DNA from: Tieghemiomyces parasiticus
Taxonomy: Eukaryota > Kickxellomycota > Dimargaritomycetes > Dimargaritales > Dimargaritaceae
NCBI GenBank assembly: GCA_027575765.1
Contig: JANBPT010000040.1
Coordinates: 32,947 to 96,946 of the forward strand
Length of the DNA: 64,000 nt
Direction: 5' to 3'
Within the stretch, counting starts at the first letter, position 1, and every line of letters starts with the position of its first letter. The notes beneath the pieces were generated by a model. The model was given only the letters and a program-made list of their open reading frames with translations. It had not been told where the DNA came from and did not search any database. The position numbers and the translations under genes were made by a program. Positions 54,646 to 64,000 of the stretch are shown piece by piece.

Positions 54646-57600
54646 ATGGACGCACCCGACCCCGGACACGAGTCGGACGAATTCCTCCTCGTGAACGACG
54701 ACCTGTTTGCTGTCAGCCAGGCAGCCAGCCCGCCCAGTGGGACGACTGACTCGAAGCCGCCACAGCCGCCACTGGCCCCCAAACGGTTTGCCGTGCCCCG
54801 CGCCCTCCCCTTCACCTTAGCCTCGCCTGACCTCTCCCGTCACACCACGGACTTTCGCCACTCCTACCCGGCTCCGGAAGCGGAATTCCCGTCGCCGCCG
54901 CCACCACACCCAGTTGGCCGCGCGCTCACCCATTCGTTACCGGGCAGTTCGGACATCCATCGTCAGTTGACACTCCGCCTGGCGGAGATTGCCCGCTCGG
55001 CCACCGTCCAGCTGCCGTCGGGGTCCGCTTCCCCACCCGTACCCAAGGGCCCCGCCGGCCGGGACGAGGGTGTCGCTGGGCTGGCTCGGCTGACCGGCGA
55101 CGGGCCTGAAGACCTCATGTCTACGGTGTCGACATCGCCAGCCCTGTCGAGCCGCTCGGCGTCGTCCCTGGGTCTGTTTTCACCTCCCATGCAGCCCCCG
55201 CTGTTGCCACCGAACCCCCACCAGATACAAGTCACAAGCGAGGACGACATGGCCGTGGCGGCGGCCGCAGCTAAAGGCAAAGACTTGGAGGAGAGTCTCA
55301 TTGAGACGGACTATGACCACCGTGAAGATCCATCCGACATCGAGGATCTCACTTCTCCCTTTCCCCACACTGCTCGTGGTCCCGCGGACCCCTGCATATC
55401 CACCTCGCAGCTGCCCCGCCTCAGTGCCAACGGTGTGACCCAGGCTGCGGCTTGGTTAGACCCCAAGATGGCTTCAAAGTCACTCTCCAGCTCCACTACG
55501 GCAGCCACCCCGGCTCCTCTACGTGTCCTGGTGGCGGGCAAGCCCCCTTTCCCCATTGATTGGCACCACCCGCTGCTGATTAAGCTCCGCCAGGCCTGGT
55601 CCCAGCTTCCCGTGGCGAATTCCTCCCACGGGACGCGGGGTCCTGCCGTGGACGCCGGTGTATCCCCCTCGGAGCTGGCGGGCCTCAGCCTCAGCGAAAC
55701 AGTGTGGGTCCACGTCGACCGTTCTGCCTCTCCGATCCCAGGAACGCCAGCGGTGGTTCCCGCCGTGGGCCCGGCTCGGGTAGGCCTACTTGACCTGACC
55801 GATCCGGAGGAGGAGGGTTCGACCCCGCCTTCCTCAACCATGGGGGCACCGGCCGCTCGCCATTTACTCGCTTACCTCCAACGCCAGACCCAGGCCTACC
55901 TACGCCGGCTGGAGACGGCCGCCCATCCGGAGAATACCACCGACGCTGCCGCCGTGGTCGAGCCCGTATTCAACCTGGTCATTTACTTTGCCCATCCGGC
56001 CACCCTGGCCCGCGCCACCGTTGAGATTGAAATCCTGGCGCACTACCTTCCGGTGCTTCCCGTCGTTGCGACGGATGGTACCCCGGGGGTCCAGCGTTCC
56101 GTATCCTACGCCTTTTTTTTTAATGACCTGGCCCAACGGGTCATCGATTGGCGTAGCGAAGCCGGTGCCGAGAGCCCCGCGGGACTACGTGAACTGGTCC
56201 CGCGGGTCAACCAGCTACTGGCCCTCACCGATGAGAACCTCCGGGCTACCGTGGTCAATGGGGCGAAAAACCACGACTATCACCGTCACCACAAACCAGA
56301 GAAGGGCAGTGCGCCGGAAACCCCGCGGGTCACTCTAGTGGGCCTAGTGGTCAAGCTGTTCTCGTTCCTGCTCTACGTAGCGCTGGCACTGGCGGCCGTT
56401 TCCTGGCTGATTACCGTCGTGGAGTTGGTCGATCCGGAGGAACCGATGGAATCGGTCGCCCTCACTGCTACCGACGCCGTCTCGTCTGGTGCGTCTACCA
56501 CGGCGCTGGACCCCAAAGAATCGTACTTGGCGAATCCCCCGCCTTACTCGGATCTCTGCCCACAGCGCAGTGTCCTGCAACCTGTCCTAACTGGTAGTAT
56601 CCGTGCCCCTGGGGTCCATGGCGGCGGGGACCAGGCCAACCTCCAGACCTATCCGTTCGTCCTCCATCTCCGCGACCACACGGGTAGCGACCGCCTGTTT
56701 GTGCTCAATACGTCCGCCCCCGCCGCCTGTGCCGCCTTCGACCCGTATGTCATTACCCACCTCGCCCCGGCTACTCCGCATCAGGACCACGAGGAAGACC
56801 CGATGGAGGAAGCGAGCACCCGCGCCTGGTTGGCCGCCTTCCAGCTCCGGCGCCGCTGGGTTGACGTCTACTTTGACGCCACCGCCGTCTCGCCACCGAC
56901 CCGTGGGTGCCGGCTACGCTTGGACGTTGAAGTCCCCGGGGCCTCTCCCATCGATGACCACCGCGATGCGGTGCTGGCCGTGTGGTTCCCGGCCACCCCA
57001 CAGTGGCCGGTCACCGGTAGCCCCGTGGTTATTGGCAGCCACCGACCATCCGGTATAAAGGCAGGGATCCCGCCGGTGACCAGGCCGGTGCTTGAACTTG
57101 ATACTGCGATGCCCATATCAGAGAATACTGACCAATCGCCGTTCCTGACTCGGCTTTGCTCGTTCTTAAACGTGGGTTGCTCCGAGACTAACGCCTATCC
57201 TCCAACCGACGAGGGATTCGCCCCCACACCGCCGGGCGCCACGGCCCATTGTGACGAGGGCGCACAGCGGACGGATAACCCTGAACAGCAAGCAAGTCAC
57301 TGGCATCCTTGGCACAGCAGCAGGGTGGCCCCACCTACGGCCGCCGCCTACGAAGCCGCACTCAAACTCTATGGCACCTTGACCAACCTGACACAGCTCT
57401 TTGCACTTCGGTTCGGCCACGGTATCCAACTCTATCTCAACTGGCAGGCCTACTGGTCTGGTCGTATCCGTGCCGCCCTGTCGCCCTTCACGGGATTGGT
57501 GCACCGTCAATATATGGGACATTGCCACCCGGCGCTGGTGTGGTGGCACCGTCAGATTCTCTACCACGCGGAGGCGTTTGCCCGAGCTCGACGTGACACC

Positions 57601-57750
57601 TTCCGACGTAAGACGGGACCTCTGGTTTGGAAGGCCAAGGTGTTGCGCCGTCGGGCGGCAGCTCGATCGGCGGCGGTCGCAGCGTGGGTATCGAATGGTT
57701 GGCGTCGTCTTCTGGCCCTTCGCCATCGGAACCCTGCGGTTGTTGTCTAG
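54646..57750 (+). CDS. Membrane protein with degenerate septin-like domain (1034 aa)
   Basis: A single exon from a CCACCATGG start. Residues 1-285 are low complexity (Ser/Pro). From about 290 the sequence reads like a worn septin GTPase domain: L-R-V-L-V-A-G-K-P-P-F where the P-loop should be (no G-K-S/T), V-G-L-L-D-L at the G3 position, then L-L-A-Y-L-Q-R-Q-T-Q-A-Y-L-R-R-L-E, followed by V-F-N-L-V-I-Y-F-A-H-P and the sequence L-P-V-L-P-V-V-A-T-D-G where septins have V-I-P-V-I-A-K-A-D. A strong membrane segment lies at about 562-596. Residues 600-960 have a possible beta-rich region (R-R-R-W-V-D-V-Y-F-D-A), and the last 110 residues are helical and very basic. Nucleotide binding is doubtful since P-loop residues are missing. 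The gene is firm; the septin relation is inference from motif order. Confidence 0.8.
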   Translation: MDAPDPGHESDEFLLVNDDLFAVSQAASPPSGTTDSKPPQPPLAPKRFAVPRALPFTLASPDLSRHTTDFRHSYPAPEAEFPSPPPPHPVGRALTHSLPGSSDIHRQLTLRLAEIARSATVQLPSGSASPPVPKGPAGRDEGVAGLARLTGDGPEDLMSTVSTSPALSSRSASSLGLFSPPMQPPLLPPNPHQIQVTSEDDMAVAAAAAKGKDLEESLIETDYDHREDPSDIEDLTSPFPHTARGPADPCISTSQLPRLSANGVTQAAAWLDPKMASKSLSSSTTAATPAPLRVLVAGKPPFPIDWHHPLLIKLRQAWSQLPVANSSHGTRGPAVDAGVSPSELAGLSLSETVWVHVDRSASPIPGTPAVVPAVGPARVGLLDLTDPEEEGSTPPSSTMGAPAARHLLAYLQRQTQAYLRRLETAAHPENTTDAAAVVEPVFNLVIYFAHPATLARATVEIEILAHYLPVLPVVATDGTPGVQRSVSYAFFFNDLAQRVIDWRSEAGAESPAGLRELVPRVNQLLALTDENLRATVVNGAKNHDYHRHHKPEKGSAPETPRVTLVGLVVKLFSFLLYVALALAAVSWLITVVELVDPEEPMESVALTATDAVSSGASTTALDPKESYLANPPPYSDLCPQRSVLQPVLTGSIRAPGVHGGGDQANLQTYPFVLHLRDHTGSDRLFVLNTSAPAACAAFDPYVITHLAPATPHQDHEEDPMEEASTRAWLAAFQLRRRWVDVYFDATAVSPPTRGCRLRLDVEVPGASPIDDHRDAVLAVWFPATPQWPVTGSPVVIGSHRPSGIKAGIPPVTRPVLELDTAMPISENTDQSPFLTRLCSFLNVGCSETNAYPPTDEGFAPTPPGATAHCDEGAQRTDNPEQQASHWHPWHSSRVAPPTAAAYEAALKLYGTLTNLTQLFALRFGHGIQLYLNWQAYWSGRIRAALSPFTGLVHRQYMGHCHPALVWWHRQILYHAEAFARARRDTFRRKTGPLVWKAKVLRRRAAARSAAVAAWVSNGWRRLLALRHRNPAVVV

Positions 57751-59142
57751 TTTTCGATAACCTCCAATGGTTATTCTTTTTTTTTTACTGCTATCCCTTG
57801 ACCTTTTTTTACTTTTTCTTCTTGTTGATTGTCATTTTCCTTGTACCTGTATATTGCGGGCAACCCTTGGTCGAATCCCTTTGATTTTTTGATGTTGTTT
57901 TCACTTTCGTTTTTTATTCCTGCTGAAGCCGCCTGGCCCTGTAGATTGACTTTACCACGCAACGAGGCTTAACATCTATCCCTGGTCGGCCTAATATAGC
58001 CATACTAACGGGGGGGCATCCGAAAGAATAGAGGACGAGGCTAGCTCCGATATGGTCGCCTCCTATTCCTCCTCCGCCTGCCCCTCCTTCTCGGTTACCT
58101 CGGTTCGCGGCCCAACGAAACGCCCAGTACTTTTACGGTAAGCTCAGCTTAAATAGGCATACTACTGTCCGCCCGTTTCTTCTTATACTTGGACTCGAAA
58201 ACTGCAAACTTTCATTCCTGCCGCTAGGCCGAGAGGTGCCAAGTGTAACTGGCTAGATAATTTTTGGGCTGTACAGTTTGGCACTTCTGCCCTAGCAATG
58301 TATTTTTCATGCTATTTTTGGTGCATTGCTACTCGGACCTCCAAAGGTCCCTACTTTTAATACTTTTTATAACTCTCCACATGTACCATAATCTTCACGC
58401 TGCCACTTACCCCCTCCCTATGTACTGCTTGCATCTCCGTTCGCTGGGTGGGGGTCCTCTTCATCTTCGACCCACAGACGCCCATCTCATGGTAGAGAGA
58501 CAGCTTGATACAGAGGCCCGCGCCTAGCTCACTGAGTCGATACGGAGGCGGGGTCGCCATGACCGTCGCCAAGTGGCCCTGAGCCTCTGTCGAACCGTAG
58601 CAATGCATGTCAATGCTGGCGGGGGGAGTGGGGCGACTCCCCCGGCCTGGTTCAACAACCATGCCTTATCATCCCTCTTTTCTACGCCCCCTCCTCTTTT
58701 CTATTTTGCCTACCCTCCCTTCGCTACCTTACAACTTGCCTACCGTCTTTTTCCGATCCGTTTCACACCTGACCTTCCCCCCTCCGGGAAGCCACGCTCG
58801 GTGTCCTATATGTATATTATATGTACATACCTACATCGTTATTGTCGTGGACTTCTCCCCTCCCCCGCTTTTCATCGCCTGGGCAGCCCGTTCATGCTGG
58901 CGCCTGTCGACACTGCTCGCTTCATCTCATTAAATTATACTTGACTAACCATGAGGGAAATCTGGGCAAGGGGGGGGGCTTGGATCTGTGTGTGTATTTC
59001 CATTGGAGTCCACAGGCTGGGTAGAGTATGAGAACGGTGGGGGGAGGTGGGTTAGCTCCTATTTAATATTACACATTTTAACAAGTGACCACTATACTGT
59101 GCCAACTCCCCTCCCCTCCCTTCTCGCTCATTCCATTTTGTC
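57751..59142. other. Spacer between septin-like and JMJD4-like genes
   Basis: 1.4 kb. T-rich DNA follows the stop (57773-57910). A stretch at 58200-58300 has an AATTTTTGG word and a GGGC/GCCC hairpin (see findings). Pyrimidine-rich DNA lies at 58660-58900. No gene is supported. Confidence 0.5.
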
Positions 59143-60774
59143 ATGCCCACCTTGCCCGACGATGCCCCGGTTGATCTTCCCGAGGCCATCCCTTACCGAC
59201 CTCACCTGAGCCCTAACCAGTTCTATCGAGAACACCTCCGCCCCAACCTTCCGGTTCTCCTGGGCCCGGCCCTAACCGCCCACTGGCCGGCGCGTCAGCG
59301 CTGGGCCCGAGCCGCTGAGCTACCCTGGCCTGCTGATTTCCCCGCGCTCTCCGAACTCCGGCGAGGCGTTGCCGAATGGGCCTCCAGCTATCCACTTGAT
59401 GGCCTCGGTTTCCTAAACCGCCTCCTTGAGCTCATGGAACGCGACACCGTCACCGTGGATTCCGACGACGGGACCGGCCTGGCGTGGCGGTGTCTAGTAC
59501 CCGATACGGAGCATTTGGTCCACAGGTTCGGTACCGCCCGGGTGTGTGTCACGGACTGTCGGGCAGACCCGGCAACGGCTAGTGACGCCGAGATCTGCCG
59601 GGAATGCACCCTGGCGGAGTACGTCAAGAGGCATTTACGGCCGAATCAAAAGCCGGAGATCGGCTGGAGTGAGGATGAGTGCGGGAGCGGCACGGTTTGG
59701 CACACGATGCTCGATCGGCTTCGGGAGGTGGTTTCCGCCCGGCCACCGGAGAAGATTGACCCCACTTTACTTGCCGAGAGACTTGGTGAGTTTGAGCGGC
59801 ACCCGCGTCCGTCCGAGAGAGGGAGTTCCGGGTCGTGCGCCACGTCAAAGGTGCCGACACCGATACCACCACCGGGCCACTACTATCTCAAGGACTGGCA
59901 CATGGTCCGACAGTTCCCCGAAGCCCGGACCTACACCACGCCGGAAGTGTTTGCCGACGATTGGCTCAATACCTTCTGGGATCATCGCTCAACTTCGGCT
60001 GCTACCGCCGATCATCCGGACGCCGATGATTACCGCTTCGTCTACATCGGCGCCCATGGCACCTGGACGCCCTTTCATACGGACGTGTTTGGGTCTTATT
60101 CCTGGAGCAGTAACGTGTGCGGCATCAAGCACTGGATACTCTACCCCCCTTCAACCCAACAGCCATCATCCAACGACACCAACCACCCCACCGTCATCCC
60201 TACTGAAGGCGTCCACGACATTTACCGGCCGGACCTCGCCGCGACCTTCCCGACTCTACAGCACCCTCAAACCCGACGATATCACGTCTATCAACTCCCG
60301 GGCGAAACCCTCTTCGTACCGTCCGGGTGGGCCCACCAGGTCGAGAATATTGGAGATACCATCTCGATCAACCATAACTGGGGGAACGCCGCCAACGTGG
60401 TCCACCTGGCTACGGTGCTCCGAAGGGAATTGGACCGCGTCGAGGCGGCCATTGCGGATTGCCGGGATCTTATGGATGCCATTGAGTGGCGAGACCATTG
60501 CCAGGTGGTGCTCCGGGCAAACCATGGTATGAACTATGAGGAGTTTTACCGGTATGTGGCCTTCAACGCCGAACGGTTGATGGCGACCAGTAATGCCGAG
60601 CATCCGCCGGACAGCTGGTTGATCCCGGGATATATTGAGTGGTCCCTTGGACAGCTTCGGACGGCCTTGGGGTCGTACTTGCTTGCAGATGGGCGGACGG
60701 CTGGTATGGCATGGGTGCAGGAGGCGCGGCTGCTGCAACAGCGAATCAAGCGCTATCCGGCGACCGCCGTGTAA
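59143..60774 (+). CDS. JmjC-domain 2-oxoglutarate hydroxylase, JMJD4-like
   Basis: JMJD4 in animals is a Fe(II)/2-oxoglutarate lysyl hydroxylase of the release factor eRF1. This single-exon gene gives 543 aa. The N-terminal block (F-Y-R-E-H-L-R-P-N-L-P-V-L-L) is the usual entry into these enzymes. The JmjC core contains Y-L-K-D-W-H, then the metal-binding H312-x-D314 in P-F-H-T-D-V-F-G-S-Y-S-W-S-x-N-V-C-G, K-H-W-I-L-Y-P-P, and the third metal ligand H398 in P-S-G-W-A-H-Q-V-E-N, followed by I-S-I-N-H-N-W. All three metal ligands are present, so activity is likely. The C-terminal part (about 400-543) is helical. A Cys/Asp-rich insert of moderate length sits in the N-terminal half. No targeting signal is seen. 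The identity of its substrate here is inference from the animal enzyme. Confidence 0.9.
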   Translation: MPTLPDDAPVDLPEAIPYRPHLSPNQFYREHLRPNLPVLLGPALTAHWPARQRWARAAELPWPADFPALSELRRGVAEWASSYPLDGLGFLNRLLELMERDTVTVDSDDGTGLAWRCLVPDTEHLVHRFGTARVCVTDCRADPATASDAEICRECTLAEYVKRHLRPNQKPEIGWSEDECGSGTVWHTMLDRLREVVSARPPEKIDPTLLAERLGEFERHPRPSERGSSGSCATSKVPTPIPPPGHYYLKDWHMVRQFPEARTYTTPEVFADDWLNTFWDHRSTSAATADHPDADDYRFVYIGAHGTWTPFHTDVFGSYSWSSNVCGIKHWILYPPSTQQPSSNDTNHPTVIPTEGVHDIYRPDLAATFPTLQHPQTRRYHVYQLPGETLFVPSGWAHQVENIGDTISINHNWGNAANVVHLATVLRRELDRVEAAIADCRDLMDAIEWRDHCQVVLRANHGMNYEEFYRYVAFNAERLMATSNAEHPPDSWLIPGYIEWSLGQLRTALGSYLLADGRTAGMAWVQEARLLQQRIKRYPATAV

Positions 60775-60889
60775 CCCTCCTCTCCTGCAGGGGAGGGTGG
60801 AGGTGGAGCGGACCTGCTGCAGTATACCCCCTCTGTCGCTAGCCGTTCTATCGTTTCGAAAGGGTCTTTTTGATAATAACTATAGTAAT

Positions 60890-60895
60890 AATAAA
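60890..60895 (+). terminator. AATAAA poly(A) signal candidate
   Basis: AATAAA about 115 nt downstream of the JMJD4-like stop codon, in the right place for 3'-end formation. Confidence 0.35.
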
Positions 60896-63168
60896 ATCAC
60901 CGATACCTCTCCCCCATCACCCATACTGTACTGCCTCGAGATTCACGTATGCTAGTTTGAATCGACCTGATTAGCTGTTAAAGTGGCCGTTTTTGTTGAG
61001 AGAGTTTAGTTCCCTGGGGCTCTTCAATATTAGCGGAGGGATGCGCACGAACGAGGCGAGGTCGACTAGAGTACCGGCAGCTAAAAAATGGCTCAACTGC
61101 AGCGATATCACCCCGGGCCTCTCGCCTTCATCAAGAATGAACACCCCCCCCCGCCCCTCCACTTTGGTTTTCCTTCCGGCCGATGTGGGCAGTACCGATG
61201 CTAACTACCGTAGGACAGTGCCAAAGTGGCTTCTCCGAATTAGACCCGAATTTTTCACCCACCTGCAGGGGAACAACTCGGGAGTTTCCCGTATCGAAGA
61301 TTTGGCTTGTGGGTCGATCTCGCTAGAGACTCCGGCCCGTACGATACGGGGCAGGTGGGACATGATTCGCCCTATTCGTTTCCTAGAAAAAATGTCCGCC
61401 TCCCCCCACTCCGCCTCCCGTGCCCCCCGCCACTGGTCCGGCCTCCCCCTTCGGAGGGCAGCGGGTGAAGATCAACCGCTGATACGCCTAATTCGAATTC
61501 CGTAATATTTCTGAAACGCTGATGGACACCTTCGCACAGTGGCACTTCTGGCAATGTTCTTATTGTCCAGACCCGACTTGCCACTACTTTTCACATGCAC
61601 AGAGACACAGGCACATTGTCTCCATGATAGCTTATTCCAGGGCCACCCATGTAGCTACCGGTTGGGCGCGAATTCCCTGGCAATGCGGTGCTTCATACTT
61701 TTCGGGAAATCCACTAACCTCAAAAGGGTAGGAACTCTAGGCTGCTAATGCCAGTTTATTGACGTAAAATTACCAACTCTATTCCAGCGCCGAATAAGGA
61801 ATGACAAATAGGGCCTAATTGCGCGCGATAGAAATGCTGGAACACAGTTAGACGGGCGGGTACGGATGAGGGAGGGGCCACCACCGGGTAAGAGGACCGA
61901 CGGTAGCAGGTTAAACGCCGACGAGAGCAAGGCCGTGATGGAAGTCATTAGCTTCCACCCCCAGGTGGTTGTCGCCTGTACCTTTGGCATTATGCGCCAC
62001 GTATCATCCACCAGCATGCGTTATTGCTAGACCATTTACGTAAAATACAAGTCAGGGGTGCGGAATCCCAGGTTTTACGTTGGACACCATTCACAACGAT
62101 GGTGCGATACCCAGGCTGGGCGCACGAATTCATCCGCTAGAAGGTGGTTAGCCAGATGGATTTATTCTCATACTTTTCTGACACAAGGGACTCACGCCAC
62201 TTCATGAACCTCCTCCCAACTTCCAACTCACAAGCATGCTCTGAAGCTCTCCAATAACGAGCCCACCGTAATGACGACATTGAGGTGGGCCTCCGGAGTC
62301 GTAGCTTGGGTCAGCACGTTAGAAGAATTGCTAGGGTCTTCACAAAGTTCGGAATACCTTGATTCGGGACTTGGGTTTAACCCCCCCCCATATGCCTCTG
62401 TCCCTCACTGTGGGAAGCGGGCCGCAATTGACTCGTTTCGTATTAACAACCTCATCACGGTGGTCAGCGAATTCTAGCCCCCCCTGGTGCACCTCTATCG
62501 GTGCAAATTATACCAGTACCTGTGCCCTGGTGTCAGCATGCATACCCCCCCCCCCTTGTCATTGCGGCTCCCTCAACCTAGGAGATCCAGTGTCATGCAC
62601 ATGCCTTAATCCATTCCCAATCACCACCATCTCCCACCCCTCTCCCCTTATCAGCCCCAGCGCTGCTGATCCGACCTACCCCTTATTGGCCCCCGCTAAA
62701 ATATCCGATTGGCCCATTAGATTAACCGCTGCTTGGCGACCCACTGTGTAGCTCTCTCGGGCTGGACTCCCCACTCCCCCATTGGCTTCCCACACGTTCA
62801 TTCTACTAGACAAGACATTGGCTGGGCGCGGCAGAGGCGTCGGTGGGTGACTTCCAGTTGAATCAAATAGACACCATAAAAGACGGGACGCCCAGGGAAA
62901 TGATGTCACGGATACCCCTCTATTTTTTCTGAATGGAGGGGAAGACGGGAAGGTATCCATTTGGCGTGGCTGGAGAGTTATGTGCCTGTGAAGTTTACAT
63001 GGGCCTCTAGAAGCTTATCGGAACGGGGGGGGAGTTTCTGGCAAAGAGCTGGGCTTGGAAGTAAAAGAGCGGAGGGGGTCTTGGCAGGCCAACTGAATTG
63101 TGTGCCCAATGTGGCCGGGATGCCTCTATGGTCAACCATACGGCACATTTGTCAGTCCATACCATTAT

Positions 63169-63204
63169 GGTGGATCAGCTATTCTTCCAGACAGCTGATC
63201 CACC
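63169..63204. repeat. 12-bp perfect hairpin
   Basis: GGTGGATCAGCT at 63169-63180 and its exact reverse complement at 63193-63204, with a 12-nt loop. It lies in gene-free DNA. Confidence 0.7.
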
Positions 63205-64000
63205 ACCTGTATGTGACAACAGGTAGGCTCGGAAGGGGCGTAGATAGCCCCCATATCGGCAGGATACATGGACCCATTCCGGACATCGCTTGACATGTCT
63301 CCGTCGGATATAGACGATATGGCTAGGGGCACGAATCAACAGCGCTGCATGACCTCCTGTGCTCTGGCAGCATATCAGGACAGACTATGTAGGTTGCAGC
63401 CCGATGTCCCAAGATGCCCGGGTGTAGTTCCGCCGCTGCATAGACTCATGACTGTCGTCAGGGCCAGGCACCTGGTGCCCACCCAGCCTGGCGGATCCCG
63501 TGGTGTGCCACCCTATCTGGCCGACCGGGCTGCGTTAAACTGTCCGAGTTGGATGCTGCTAATGCTGCAGAATTGGTACCCAGAGCAAACGGGCGCGTCA
63601 CAGGCGTATTCTCGCCCTGCGAGTGATCTGAAGTCTTACCAACACTATTCCGCCCCCGCTGCTCTGCTGTCGACTAGAAAATTAATTCCACTGCCAGTCT
63701 TGGCGCACCAATCTCTTGCGTGGTAGTGGCTGTCAATTGCCATCAAGGGAGCGGGAGGGCAGGTATATCTAGCGTGGCAACCACGTCCGTAAACAGGGGA
63801 CTCCCTTATATGCCGGCCCGCCATTATGGCGTCATCGGCCCAGGTACCCGATCCAATCAAGCAGCGGTCCGCGCCGACCAGGGGGTAGGGCGGGGAGGGT
63901 TGGTATGTTTATTTACATGCACCTAGCTCCTCCCTCCCTCTCTCACCCATACACACTGTTTCGGCGCGTACGGGTGAAACCTATTGGCTGGCCAAACCGA

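Larger units (their letters stand above)
60775..64000. other. Right-edge spacer, no gene supported
   Basis: 3.2 kb. An AATAAA word at 60890-60895 could be the poly(A) signal of the JMJD4-like gene. A 12-bp perfect hairpin lies at 63169-63204. Frames of up to about 170 codons occur (for example 60993-61505 and 63268-63726), but none shows family resemblance. Confidence 0.5.

Noticed and set aside
63268..63726. 152-codon ATG-started frame near the right edge
   Set aside because: No family resemblance and no promoter or splice context; within the length range of chance frames in these spacers.

Overview
The window is nuclear DNA from a fungus. The evidence is a set of core eukaryotic genes (eIF2-gamma, dyskerin/Cbf5, ribosomal protein eS7, epsin, Pet100, a JMJD4-type JmjC protein), spliceosomal introns with GTRAGT-type donors and a yeast-like TACTAAC branch site in the two introns where I looked most closely, and fungal genes such as a Pha2-type prephenate dehydratase, a Gde1-type glycerophosphodiesterase and an Aim41/YqeY protein. 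Gene density is low (about 15 confident genes in 64 kb). Genes sit as GC-rich islands in long, evenly composed spacers. A DM9-repeat protein, an ACC-synthase-like aminotransferase and introns of 159-241 nt suggest an early-diverging (zygomycete-grade) lineage rather than a typical asco- or basidiomycete. That placement is inference.

Layout. 0-6.4 kb: PET100 and a tyrosine phosphatase (both minus), then an empty spacer. 6.4-8.5 kb: repeat copy A. 8.5-13.3 kb: a pyrimidine-rich leader and a four-exon epsin gene (+). 14.8-18.9 kb: eIF2-gamma (minus) and CBF5 (+) diverge from a shared 1.1-kb spacer with a TCACGTGA box. 21.3-25.3 kb: ribosomal protein eS7 and a two-exon secreted protein of unknown function (both minus). 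26.8-27.4 kb: a broken MFS-transporter fragment. 27.5-29.8 kb: repeat copy B, inverted relative to A, so the two copies bracket about 19 kb of core genes.

30-43.6 kb is the densest part: a possible 98-aa gene, an ACC-synthase-like aminotransferase, a two-repeat DM9 protein, AIM41-like (+), prephenate dehydratase, and a 1186-aa ankyrin/GDPD protein lacking a visible SPX domain. 46-47.8 kb: a low-complexity protein of unknown function. 51.7-52.0 kb: a small secreted protein. 54.6-57.8 kb: a 1034-aa protein that reads as a septin-like domain with a degenerate P-loop followed by a membrane segment. 59.1-60.8 kb: a JMJD4-type hydroxylase. The last 3.2 kb has no gene I can support.

Functionally these are unlinked housekeeping and metabolic genes, as usual in a fungal chromosome, not a cluster. 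The translation-linked genes (eIF2-gamma, Cbf5, eS7, and possibly the JMJD4 homologue, whose animal counterpart modifies eRF1) are scattered. The least explained items are the septin-like membrane protein, the secreted 604-aa protein, the DM9 protein and the inverted repeat pair. All exon joins were made by eye from splice signals and reading-frame continuity. Identity estimates for the repeats are also by eye.
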